Both the position numbers and the translations under genes were made by a program. The notes under the pieces were generated by a model that saw only the letters and a list, made by a program, of their open reading frames with translations, ran no database searches and was not told the origin of the DNA. A DNA stretch of 64,000 nt from Eremophila alpestris peregrina (lineage: Eukaryota > Chordata > Aves > Passeriformes > Alaudidae), in contig WMCF01000023.1 of the NCBI GenBank assembly GCA_009792885.1, positions 10,934,013-10,998,012 on the forward strand, given 5' to 3'. Below are positions 29,701 to 38,058 of the stretch, piece by piece (position 1 is the stretch's first letter; the number at the start of each line of letters is the position of its first letter).

Positions 29701-32700
29701 ACTTTGAATTTATCAGAAACCCTTTTTCCTGAAAAAAACCTAAATTTATGGGTTTTTTTCAGAATAAAAAGGAGGAAATCAGTAGGTTTTCCATCCATCA
29801 GGAAATTAAGCTGATAATAAACCATCACTCTGAATTCTTGGAAAAAGTTTTTTCCCACAATTTTCCAGGAAGATGGTTCTAGAATGTTTACTATTCACGT
29901 TACTTTGTCCCAAAATCTTACAGTCCATGACTTTAGTGTGTATTTTCCCCATGATATTTAAAATAAATAGTAGACTAGATAAATTTCATCTTCTTTTCCC
30001 CCCTCTCCAAGACATTAAAATCCCATTTCACTTGTTACTGAAAAGATACTAAAATTATAACATACTTACCTGTAGCAGCAAGGGCATGTCTCAGTCCTGC
30101 AGCAACACTCACCACCTTCTCTTTGAGAGACTAAGCAAATAAAAGAAAATTATAATATAGTTGCTTTTTGCATGTAGTGCCTCTAAAAACAAAACAGACC
30201 AAACAGAAGTGGAACACTCTGAAAACAGTGCTTGCAATTCCAGCCTGCACGTCCCAATGCTTATCAACATTTTGTATCACAAAGTAAGTAAATTTTGACC
30301 AATAAAAGTTAGTGGGAACATCTTCAAGAAATAAAAAATAAATCAGCAAAGCAGCTGGATGCACAGTGTTGTGGCAATAAATAAAAAAAACACAGCCAAA
30401 ATATTAACATGGAAGAAGAAACATTGGTGATACAAATATGTTTATTTCTTAATTTTAACTCCGTGTTCCTCAAGAATTACACCAAAACCTCCACAGTAAA
30501 TATTGGTGATAAGCAATACTATGTCCCTCAGTTACTGATGGAATTTTGTTTTCCACTGGAGAAAAACTTGAAAGTTTCCCTCCATAGCAACAGATCTCAG
30601 GAATCATGTGGAAGTTTCCCTCTTCTGTTACCTCCCATCCCATCCTGTCTGGCTCTTACAGGCTTTTGCAAACCCTCTGGATATCTATCCTTGGTGGAAA
30701 AGCAACAGGTGTATTTAAAATAGGTGGCATCAAGCCCAAGAATTTAAAGGATACCAACCAAAAGAGCAAATATTCAGCATTAATAGTTTGTGTGGTGAGG
30801 GACGAGAGAGATTCCCATCAGCACTGTCAATACTACCAAATTTTAAGGCACCACACTGCAATGAATGCTCTAGGGAAACATCACAGGCACAGAAACATCA
30901 AGTGAACTAACTCCTACTCACCAGAGGTCACCTAAAGGATCATTACAAAAGCAACAAAGGAGTATCTGGCATGAGCCATGATGATAAATAATTTCTTGTC
31001 TGAGAAGTGAAAAAGTCATCTTTCTGTTAGAAGTGGGAAACTTCTTCATACAGCAAGAAAAGCAGCCTTAGCCTTTCAATTCACCTTTGGGCCTTTACTT
31101 TGTAAGCTTATCTGCAGCAGATAGGCACTACAAAAAATTAGTTGGAGAGTCTGGCTTAAAGCCCACTGAGGTCAGATGACCTCTGTAAGCTGCTGGAAAC
31201 AATATAAAGCACAACACCTTCTAAATCTTTACCTCAATCTTTTGTGGAATCAAGCATGGGCCTGAAATTTGAGGAAGTCCCAGTTGTCCAAAAGAGTTTG
31301 ACCCACAGGACAGCACTAGACCACATCCTGCAAGAAATTAAGCATTGGAGCAGGATCAGTAAACCCATGAGCAAGAGCACTGTAACATTATAACAAGCAC
31401 AATAACACAGCCAAGTAGCTCAAGGAATGACCTAACATGTCCTGTTACAAAGCCCCTGAGGCAAAAGGCTTCTGGTGTTACACACCATGTCCAGGAAAGG
31501 TCTCAAGTTCACTGGGACACAAGGAACAGAGTGATTTAGTTTGCAAGGCAAGTAGCTTAGAACCTGTGAGTGCCAGCACATAGAATCATAGAACAGTTTG
31601 GGTTGGGAGGGACCTAGAGATGAGCCAGTTCCACCCCCCCTGCCATGGGCAGGAACACCTTGCACTAGACCAGGCTGCTCAGAGTTCTATCCAACCTCTC
31701 CTTGAGCACTGCCAGGGATGGGGCATCCACAGCTTCTCAGGCAACCTGTTCCAGTGCCTCATCACCGTCTAAGGAAGGAGATTCTTCCTAATGACGAATC
31801 TAAACCTGTTGTTTTTCAGTTTAAAGCCTTTGCCCTTTGTCCCATCACTACAAGCCCTTGTGTAAAGATCCTCTGCAGCTTTCCTGTGGCTCCTTTAAGG
31901 TTCTGAAAGATTGCTATAAGGTCACTCCTATCACAGATGTCCCAGGGCAGGAGCAGCCTTTAGTTTATGATGGGGATGTGCTGCTTAGTGACCACAATGC
32001 ACCATACAATAAAAGGCAGTACAATTACAGGGGTAGTAGTTCCTTCGCTAAATCTGTGCAAAATACAGAAAACCATGGCCTCAGTTATGCCATTTTTAAT
32101 CAAAGTAGGTAGTACCTTACTATTCACTCTGCTCCACAGATGTCAGAGTGATTTCTCATGTAAATGGCACTACTCAAGTAAGGTACTACTAAGATTACTT
32201 ATGGATGTCATGATAATGAGCTGTAAACAAGTTCTAAATCCATTACTCTTAGAGAATTTTTGAATGTGGTCATCAGTAGCATTTGCTATAAAGTGAAAGC
32301 CATCTTTCAAATATGCCATGTTTCAGAGAAAGGCCAAATCCTGAATTAATTGCTAAACGAAATTCCACATAAGGTTAAGAGAAGTTGTCCAGGGTGAGGA
32401 CCTTCTCCAAGCTGAACAGCCACAACTCTCTCAGTCTTCCCTCACAGGAGAGGTGCTCTATCCCTCTGATCACCTTGGTGGCCTTCTCTGGACCCCTCCC
32501 AGTAGGTCCCTATCCTTCCTGTGCTGGGACCCCAGAGCTGATGCAGCACTGTAGGTGGGGCCTGAGCAGAGGGGCAGAATCCCCTCCCTGCCCTGCGGCA
32601 CACGAGGCTCTGGATGCAGCCCAGGACATGTTTGGCTCTCTGGGACTTTCAGTGTGTTTTCTACACCAAGGTATTTCTTCAGCTCTCAGAGAGAAAGATT

Positions 32701-35122
32701 TACCTACTAATATGATTGTAAAATCCCAGCCACATGCAACTTGTTTTACACAGAAGCCAGACAGGGCAGTGCACAAAGCAAAACACAGCACATCCTCTGT
32801 GTGATTCAATCCCAGCTGCCCATCTTTGTTGTGGCCACATACAAAGAGTTGTCCTGTACCTGGAAGAAAAAACAAAACAAAACTAATTGTGTTCCAGTTC
32901 ACAGATTAAAAAGAGAAACCTACATCTGTGAGATCCTGCGACAAACAAGGACAGTGATTACATGTCATTTTAGGCACTGCAATCAAGTGACAAATAAGAG
33001 AAACAGTTGTTTCTGATGCATCAGAAATATCTCTGAATAACTACAGCTGTGGAGAGCTGGGTCTGTCAAGGGAGACAATCCATATGGTGAGACAGGCACC
33101 TCTCACACTAAGATGCTTTTTTACCATGTTCACATCTGTCTGTATTCCTTATTTACCACAATTAACTGTGGCATGTAGCAGAACCTTTCAAGGACCAGAT
33201 GTTATCTGCTGCTCCCTACTTAACACTTCTTAAGATTAAATAATTTTCTGACTCCTCCCTCCCATCGCCCCCCCCATCCTCCATACAGAAAATTTGGCTT
33301 CTTTGTATGAAAGAAACAGCTGAAGAAACAGTGCTCACACAGCCATGAAGTAACCACACAATATATGAGCAACAGGAATTTCCCCAATTTCCTCAAATAC
33401 TGAGTTAACTGGGAGGAGAGGAAGCTCTTTTGCAACTAAGGATTGTACTTGCTCAGAAACAGCAGCCACAGAGAGGTGGCAGCACTGAACCAACAGGGAA
33501 ACACACCAAAAAGAATGACTAAAAGACAAACAGCCCGTGCAAGGGCAGTGTTTTTACCAGTGATAACTGCAGAATGTCCCCCTCCTCCAGCAATGCTTAC
33601 AATGTCTTGACATTTGCAGGAAACATCTTTCAGGGCCTGGGGAACCAGCACATCCTCTTTATGACCAAGACCAAGTTGTCCATAGCTGTTTGCACCCTTC
33701 AAATGCACAACAAAAAAATAACACGTTTTTTTGAAGGTTAACAAAAGAAGCACACATATGCTCCCAAGGACAAACAAGCATATTTTGGATATGCCAAGTG
33801 TTAACCTGCTCCTAAAAATCCCCTGATATGTCACATAGGATTCCCAGGATTACAAAACAGGACTGTCCTGACTTTGCTGTCATTAAGAGTGTCTGTGCAG
33901 CCCCAGTATTTTAAAAAGCATACTAGAATACAAACTGTTAAAACTTTAACTGCAGACTCACAGTTAATAAGGAGGAAGACCTTTCTATCAGGATGATTAT
34001 CACATGTTTAATTTTAATGCAAATGATTCCCACTCATCATTCAGGTCTTATTCATGCCACTGCTTTCTGGCAGGCTACCTCCAAAATGAGAGCAGAAGGA
34101 CCTTGTTCTGGAACCTAAACAAGTAAATCAGAAACATTTACACCTCATTAACTAAGTATTTTAAATTAAAGAGGTCCAAATGAAAAAACAGCAATTATAG
34201 GCAGGATATATTTACAGGTACAAAACTATAACTACTAAATACACCATAGAAAGCAGCAACATGGGAACAAGTCAGGGAATTTCTTAGTCAATTTCAGCTC
34301 TGTGAACAACAGTTCAACCTTCATTCACAAAGACAGGGATACCATAACCTTCCCCATCCCACAGCGCAGCAACAGCAACACTCCACGATGCTCCCGGCTG
34401 GTGATCCCCAGGGGATACTTTCCCCACCCCACCTGTGCACGCATCTGCTCTGAATCTGCCCTCCACCTCCCCCGAAAGATGCGGCACCTGGTGAATGTTA
34501 AGAGGCCGCATTCAGCAATGAACGCTTTGTACCTACAGAAGCACCGACACCTCAGACAGAAGCACCGCGCTGCTGGGCCCAGCCGGGAGCCAACAGGTGG
34601 CTGAGATGTCGGCACTGGAGCTGCACAGGCACATCAAGCTTTGTCCCACAGCCACTGCTGGTGATACGCACTTCAGAGCGTGGTATAGGCGCAATTCTCT
34701 TCAAAAGATGTGTCACAACCTCCCGTTTTAGCCGATAACTCGCAACGAATTTTCAAGCCTTCAAAACCAGGCAAGCCGCGATGAGGTGCGGAAGGACCCA
34801 GGGAGCTGAGAGCCACACGCGGCTATCCCAAAGGCAGCACCACTCCGGCCGCCCTGGCCGCACCAAGCACGGCCCCTAGACTAAACGAGGCTGCCCAGCG
34901 TGAGGGATGCCCCTTCCCAGCTCTCAGACCTGCTGCTCCCACCCGGTGAAGCCGCGGCGTTGTTTCCCTGCGGGGGAAACACCGCGGCCCCGCTCCCCGG
35001 GCCGAGCGCCGCGGCATTCCCTGAGGGCGGACACGGCCCCGCCCCTCCCGGGCAGCAGGGCACCCCTGAACCCCGGGCCGTGCCGAGGACCCACTCACCC
35101 AGGCGAACAGCTGCGGCTCCAT
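5618..35122 (-). CDS. SERGEF: Secretion-regulating guanine nucleotide exchange factor, first nine coding exons (3' end outside window)
   Basis: SERGEF (DelGEF) is an RCC1-like protein, reported to bind the exocyst subunit Sec5 and to modulate secretion. Nine exons join in phase with GT-AG introns to 969 nt (323 codons). Repeated RCC1 blades are visible: GANSYGQLGLGHKED (from residue 9), GHNKDGQLGLNHTED, GSNSFGQLGLPQ, WGSNKHGQL and WGREDYGQLGR, alternating with AAGLRHALA, AAGSYHSVSL and SGWTHLVA motifs. The start is ATG at 35122 in a CpG island (MEPQLFAW), with no in-frame upstream ATG seen. The human protein is about 458 residues; the last blade and tail (SCGSEHNLA onward) were not found in 1-5617 and should lie beyond the left edge. 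TPH1 is the upstream neighbour. Identification is firm; the functional description is family knowledge. Confidence 0.96.
5909..5960 (+). repeat. A26 tract followed by CAA-rich run
   Basis: Twenty-six A residues (5909-5934), then CAAACAACAACAACAACAAA. This may be a retrotransposon tail or an expanded A tract. No element body was recognised upstream. On the transcribed strand it is a T-run about 130 nt before the exon 9 acceptor. Confidence 0.85.
6853..6866. repeat. CA microsatellite
   Basis: A short (CA)7 run followed by CTCTCTCT, in SERGEF intron 8. Confidence 0.85.
18246..18258. repeat. CA microsatellite
   Basis: A short (AC)6 run followed by an A-rich stretch, in SERGEF intron 8. Confidence 0.85.
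18423..18610 (-). mobile_element. CR1 LINE 3' fragment, minus orientation
   Basis: The plus strand carries the reverse complement of a CR1 3' end: CATAGAATCATTTAAGTTGG, then AAGATCATCAGGTCCAAC, and CAGGGATGGTGACTCCAGCA followed by CTTCCCTGGGCAACCTGT. The 3' terminus of the element is at the low-coordinate side. The copy is diverged and fades out after about 18610. Confidence 0.85.
19916..19960. repeat. TA/TG microsatellite
   Basis: Alternating (TA)n broken by TATG, then (TG)n. It is pure alternating purine-pyrimidine sequence in SERGEF intron 8. Confidence 0.9.
21850..22170 (+). mobile_element. Probable solo LTR of an avian endogenous retrovirus
   Basis: A compact unit in the plus direction: CAATTAAACCCAATATGCAA, a G-rich stretch with GGGGTGTGGCTGGGG-like blocks, a poly(A) signal AATAAA at 22103-22108, a T-rich tract, then TCTGTCCAGTCTCTGTTTCA and a CA-ending right edge near 22170. 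The composition resembles short passerine ERV LTRs as remembered. No internal retroviral genes adjoin it and the left edge is unclear. It lies antisense in SERGEF intron 8. Confidence 0.55.
23205..23395. other. Very A+T-rich block
   Basis: Nearly all A/T over about 190 bp, with a perfect 18-bp palindrome TAATTTATTAATAAATTA (23228-23245) and an AAAT tetranucleotide run near 23366-23383. There is no coding potential. It resembles matrix-attachment-type DNA, which is only a composition-based guess. Confidence 0.6.
25112..25270 (-). CDS. SERGEF: SERGEF exon 8 (residues 218-270)
   Basis: The exon encodes DEGHLYVWGSNKHGQLVSRD through IGAVWSGWTHLVAQT, a full RCC1 repeat. The acceptor is TTGTAG|AT and the donor GACAG|GTAGGA. 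Length is 159 nt, phase 1 to 1. Confidence 0.96.
28540..28602 (-). CDS. SERGEF: SERGEF exon 7 (residues 197-217)
   Basis: A 63-nt exon encoding LGDVKVKTVAAGSYHSVSLT. AGSYHSVSLT is the conserved blade end (human AGSDHSASLT). The acceptor is TTCTAG|GT and the donor CACAG|GTAGGC, phase 1 to 1. Confidence 0.94.
28900..29013 (-). CDS. SERGEF: SERGEF exon 6 (residues 159-196)
   Basis: The exon encodes SGLVLQWGAGMASRAKRASQ and GKALPLFLTAKEPCEVA. The LPLF-TAKEP motif matches the human protein. The acceptor is GAAAAG|AC and the donor GCAG|GTAACT. Length is 114 nt, phase 1 to 1. Confidence 0.93.
30070..30130 (-). CDS. SERGEF: SERGEF exon 5 (residues 139-158)
   Basis: A 61-nt exon encoding SLKEKVVSVAAGLRHALAAT, the typical second half of an RCC1 blade. 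The acceptor is GCTTAG|TCT and the donor TACAG|GTAAGT. It ends in phase 1. Confidence 0.95.
31233..31327 (-). CDS. SERGEF: SERGEF exon 4 (residues 107-138)
   Basis: The exon encodes CGLVLSCGSNSFGQLGLPQI and SGPCLIPQKIE, the third repeat. The acceptor is TTGCAG|GA and the donor TTGAG|GTAAAG. Length is 95 nt, phase 1 to 0. Confidence 0.95.
31578..31925 (-). mobile_element. CR1 LINE, 3' segment, minus orientation
   Basis: The plus strand shows the hallmark CATAGAATCATAGAACAGTT, then GGTTGGGAGGGACCTAGAGA, CCCCCCTGCCATGGGCAGGA, GCACTGCCAGGGATGGGGCA and ATTGCTATAAGGTCACTCCT. The next part of the consensus resumes only at about 32385, so this and the next entry are two halves of one copy. Confidence 0.9.
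31926..32384. repeat. About 460-bp unidentified insertion splitting the CR1
   Basis: This sequence separates two parts of a CR1 that are adjacent in the consensus, so it was probably inserted later. It is A+T-rich with no coding frame. It contains a perfect 13-bp inverted repeat (32109-32121 with 32177-32189). TGTCC(C)AGGG appears near both junctions (about 31937 and 32384), but it is not an exact target duplication. The family is not recognised. Confidence 0.5.
32385..32650 (-). mobile_element. CR1 LINE, upstream segment of the same copy
   Basis: The plus strand shows CTTCTCCAAGCTGAACAGCC, TCACAGGAGAGGTGCTCTAT, TGCTGGGACCCCAGAGCTGA and GATGCAGCCCAGGACATGTT, colinear with the CR1 consensus beyond the part at 31578-31925. 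It ends about 55 bp from the SERGEF exon 3 donor (32703). Confidence 0.88.
32704..32859 (-). CDS. SERGEF: SERGEF exon 3 (residues 55-106)
   Basis: The exon encodes TGQLFVCGHNKDGQLGLNHT through VACGWDFTIILV, the second RCC1 repeat. The acceptor is CTTCCAG|GT and the donor GTAG|GTAAAT. Length is 156 nt, phase 1 to 1. A CR1 element ends only about 55 bp past the donor. Confidence 0.96.
33558..33696 (-). CDS. SERGEF: SERGEF exon 2 (residues 9-54)
   Basis: The exon encodes GANSYGQLGLGHKEDVLVPQ through IAGGGGHSAVIT, the first RCC1 repeat. The acceptor is TTGAAG|GGT, with a weak pyrimidine tract, and the donor CACTG|GTAAAA. Length is 139 nt, phase 0 to 1. Confidence 0.96.
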
Positions 35123-35300
35123 GCGATGGGGCCGGCGGCTGCCAGCGCTTCCCAACGCCCGCGGGCCGGGCAGGAAGGGGCGGGCACGGGGCGGGATCAC
35201 GGGCGGCAGCGTCGGCACCGCGCCGGGAAACGCCAACCCTGAGCGAGCCGTCCGTGTGTGCCCGGAAAGGCCACGAGTGCCCGGGGTTTGTGTCCACAGA
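34800..35300. promoter_or_regulatory. CpG island at the SERGEF 5' end (edges approximate)
   Basis: A dense G+C and CpG stretch surrounds SERGEF exon 1 and its donor, typical of a housekeeping promoter. No TATA box was seen. Elevated G+C continues to about 35470. Edges are judged by eye. Confidence 0.8.
35099..35122 (-). CDS. SERGEF: SERGEF exon 1, coding part (residues 1-8)
   Basis: Only eight codons, MEPQLFAW, then donor GCCTGG|GTGAGT. LFAW followed by GANSYG from exon 2 rebuilds the human-like junction. The N terminus is shorter than in human. The frame stays open upstream but has no ATG, so this ATG (+4 G) is the best start. Confidence 0.88.
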
Positions 35301-35703
35301 AGGAGACAGAGGAGCCCTGCAACTTTATCCGAATAAAGGGAGAGAGTCCACCGGGGCGCGCACCTGTGCGGTTTTCTCCCTCAGGGTTTCAGAGGGGACA
35401 GCCTCCTTTTACCCTGATTGCCGGCCGCATGTTGGCCTCTCCCTACTGGCTGAACTTCTAGGAAGGTACAGCCTTCCCGAACCGCCCACCGCCTATTTCC
35501 CCATTGAACTTAGTGCTTTACCCCAACCCTCAGAAACTCAGCCTTATGCAGACGTATGTCTGTGTCAGGAGCCGAGCAATCCGGGCTCTGCAGCAAACCC
35601 GCTGCCTAAAGGCAGTGCAGACATTGGGACCCGTTTCAAAGGCGTTAACACCCGCACCTTCACCCATCAAATTGTGTGTCAAGACGTGAGCTTTCTTCTC
35701 ATG

Positions 35704-35709
35704 TTTATT
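35704..35709 (-). terminator. TPH1: Candidate TPH1 poly(A) signal AATAAA
   Basis: This is the second canonical AATAAA on the minus strand after the TPH1 stop; another is at 35769-35764, and only CATAAA/GATAAA variants occur between 37883 and 35770. A GT-rich stretch resembling a downstream element (GGGTGAAGGTGCGGGTGTT, about 35640-35665) follows at the expected distance. It predicts a 3' UTR of about 2.2 kb ending some 0.5 kb before the SERGEF start codon. A shorter UTR using a variant signal is possible. Confidence 0.45.
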
Positions 35710-37883
35710 GCTACGGTGCCGAAGTAAAGAGCTTTGGTGATTCTGATAATTACCAGCAAGTCCTTTATTTCGTTGACATTTAAGCCTCCACAATGGTTTA
35801 AAGTACTGAAATTATCACCGTTTTACAGAAGGTTTGGACAGGTGAACGTAGATATTGTTGGTGCTGTGGAAGTGCATCTTCTCGGTATTACTTCTAGCAG
35901 TTTACTTTTTCTTTTGCTACACAAATGCAAATAAAGGTACAACTGCTGCTTTTACAAAGTATTTGAAAGAAGGTCCTAATTTAACAAGTTAAAGAACTCC
36001 TACTTGAAATGTATACATAGTTCAGACAAGGCTTGAAGTAACACAGACCTATGTATATTTCAACAACATCATAAATCTAATGTTGTTAAAACTATAGCTG
36101 AATATTAGCTGTTGTCACAGAAGCAGACAAAACATCCTCCCTTACTACTCACTTAAAAGAAGGTTTCTTCTTTAGAAAGACAAAGTTCCTAAAATCTATT
36201 TTTAAATGAAGTGTAATGTAAGCCATAAATGTTGTAGACCATAAATCTACATCTGAAATGCTCTTTAAAACAAAGTTATAGTGGGTTAATAGCCACAGAT
36301 AAAACGATCTAGTCTTGATTTAAACAGAAACCTTGGAAAGGCTGGCCTAGCAATTGCTAATGGAGCAGAGGTGTCCTACTAGAAAGCATATTAAACTCAA
36401 GCTAATTTTGAAGCACAGAGGTTTCATTTAAGTCCTTTCAAGTTCTAGCATCTCCAGTGTATTTAAGATTTCACACCATTCTTCCAGTGCATTTTCTGGA
36501 TTTCCTAATAAGATCTACACATGAAAAAACCCAGTGCCTCGGGTGCTGCTAAATCCACCCTGCCCATCACAGATCCCCCCCTCAAATGTCTCACATCCTG
36601 CACACACATGTCCATGCCAGGGCATGGGCAGCAGAGGCTTTGCACAGCTCTGCAGGGTCCTTGGAACTGCGGTACCCTCAACATGGGCATGTTTGCCACT
36701 GTGCAATGCAGGCAATTCAGCAGGACACTGCTTCCTAATATTTCCAAAGTGCTCTTTGGAATCAGGAATACTTTACAAGGTAGCTTGTAGCCTTCATAGC
36801 CACAGAATTCCTATGAAATGCTAGGGCCTTTCTTTCAGTTATAGTTTGGTTGATAGGGAATGAAGGTGTTCAGGTCAGGTAAAGAAGAAACTAAACGTAT
36901 ATTTGTGCAGTTTATGCAGGTCAAAAAGTGACTGAACAATCAGCAGGATATTTGTTTTTGCATAAAGCACACTGGTCTATGAGCTTTGGGTGTTATTTTA
37001 AACTTTGATGTTATTTTAGAGCAAATTAAACTATTTTGAAATGATCTTGCAGTTTGGAAATTGTTTCAGGCTTTATGCTAAGTCAATGCTTGATGGCTTG
37101 TTGTATTTTTTGCTAAATTAATTCAATCAAAAGAAAAAGGCAAATGGTATCTCTGTGAGGAAAGGTCTTCCCTCAGGTACAATATGAAGGACAGCAAAAA
37201 AAATCCTGGCTCATGGCCAGTAGCAAATTGCTTAAAATAAAAATAATTACGATTTCATGCAACAGCTGTATCTCTACCTTATACTAGAAGCATGCCAAAC
37301 AGTACATTTGCAACTCTTTGTGGCAAGAATAATCCCTTTGAAAGCAATATTTGACCCCTCCCCCCTTTTATCATGTTGAACCTCCAGCTATTTGTGTCCT
37401 GTTGCCTGCATTGTAATCATTCAAGTTTCAAACTTAGTAGCACAGACTTAGAAACAGTGAATTACCACAGCTTCTACGCTGTCAAGTGTTCAGCATTATA
37501 CAGTCAGTAGCACAGACTGCTGGAGTCAGAAATTGAATTCTCCCTAGGGTGAATTACTCTGGTTTTGCCTCATAAGCCACCTCCTGCAGCATCTGATCCC
37601 AGCCCTGATCCACAGACCACACTTTTTCTCCAGTCTAGCAATTTCTCTACTCCCCTACAAGCTTCTAAAAGGCAACCCTGGACCTTTTTTACCTAAGGGG
37701 ATGGAGGAATGCATTTATGAGGAAACTGATGGAGAGCAACAAGATAAAATGTTCATAATCTTATGGGCCATTCACTCTTCCACGTGTAAAGGAGTGAGTT
37801 CTGCATGCAACACATCCTATGCCTAGAAAGAAACCAGTGGTGGGGAGGGAAGGACTGGCTTGCAGCACGGTGCTGGCAGGGTG
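35710..37883 (-). other. TPH1: Probable TPH1 3' UTR (no coding sequence seen)
   Basis: No convincing exon on either strand. The stretch runs from the TPH1 stop codon to the first good poly(A) signals, so it is most simply the TPH1 3' UTR. It is A+T-rich, with ATTTTA-type tracts around 36950-37130 and a less A+T-rich patch around 36520-36700 whose open frames look like chance. Confidence 0.45.
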
Positions 37884-38058
37884 TTAAACCTCCAGCTGCT
37901 TGCCCATCTTGCTGAGGGCGTCGCTGACAATGTCCAGCTCGTGGCGCAGCTCGTTCACCACGCTGGCGATGCTTTTGGTGTCTTTCAGGACCTGCACGCT
38001 CTGGGTGTAGGGATTGTACTTCACCCCAAAGGGGCGCTTGATGGTCTTTGCAAACTCT
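37884..38058 (-). CDS. TPH1: TPH1 exon 11, C terminus and stop (residues 387-444)
   Basis: The exon encodes EFAKTIKRPFGVKYNPYTQS through DALSKMGKQLEV, then TAA at 37886-37884. The last 25 or so residues form the leucine-heptad helix that makes the tetramer. The acceptor is CAACAG|A. Confidence 0.97.

Noticed and set aside
32510..32703. Continuation of the SERGEF exon 3 frame past its donor
   Set aside because: It is intron and CR1 sequence. The donor at 32703 is strong and exon 4 joins in phase.
35236..35236. Upstream start extending SERGEF by 38 residues
   Set aside because: The frame is open but the codon there is TTG, not ATG. The ATG at 35122 is the first in frame.
34900..35727. 275-codon plus-strand open frame across the SERGEF CpG island
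   Set aside because: It is antisense to SERGEF exon 1, low-complexity and Pro/Ala/Arg-rich as expected from GC-rich DNA with few stops, and has no domain or family motif.
36505..36824. Overlapping open frames on both strands between the genes
   Set aside because: No motifs; they probably lie within the TPH1 3' UTR and reflect a local rise in G+C.
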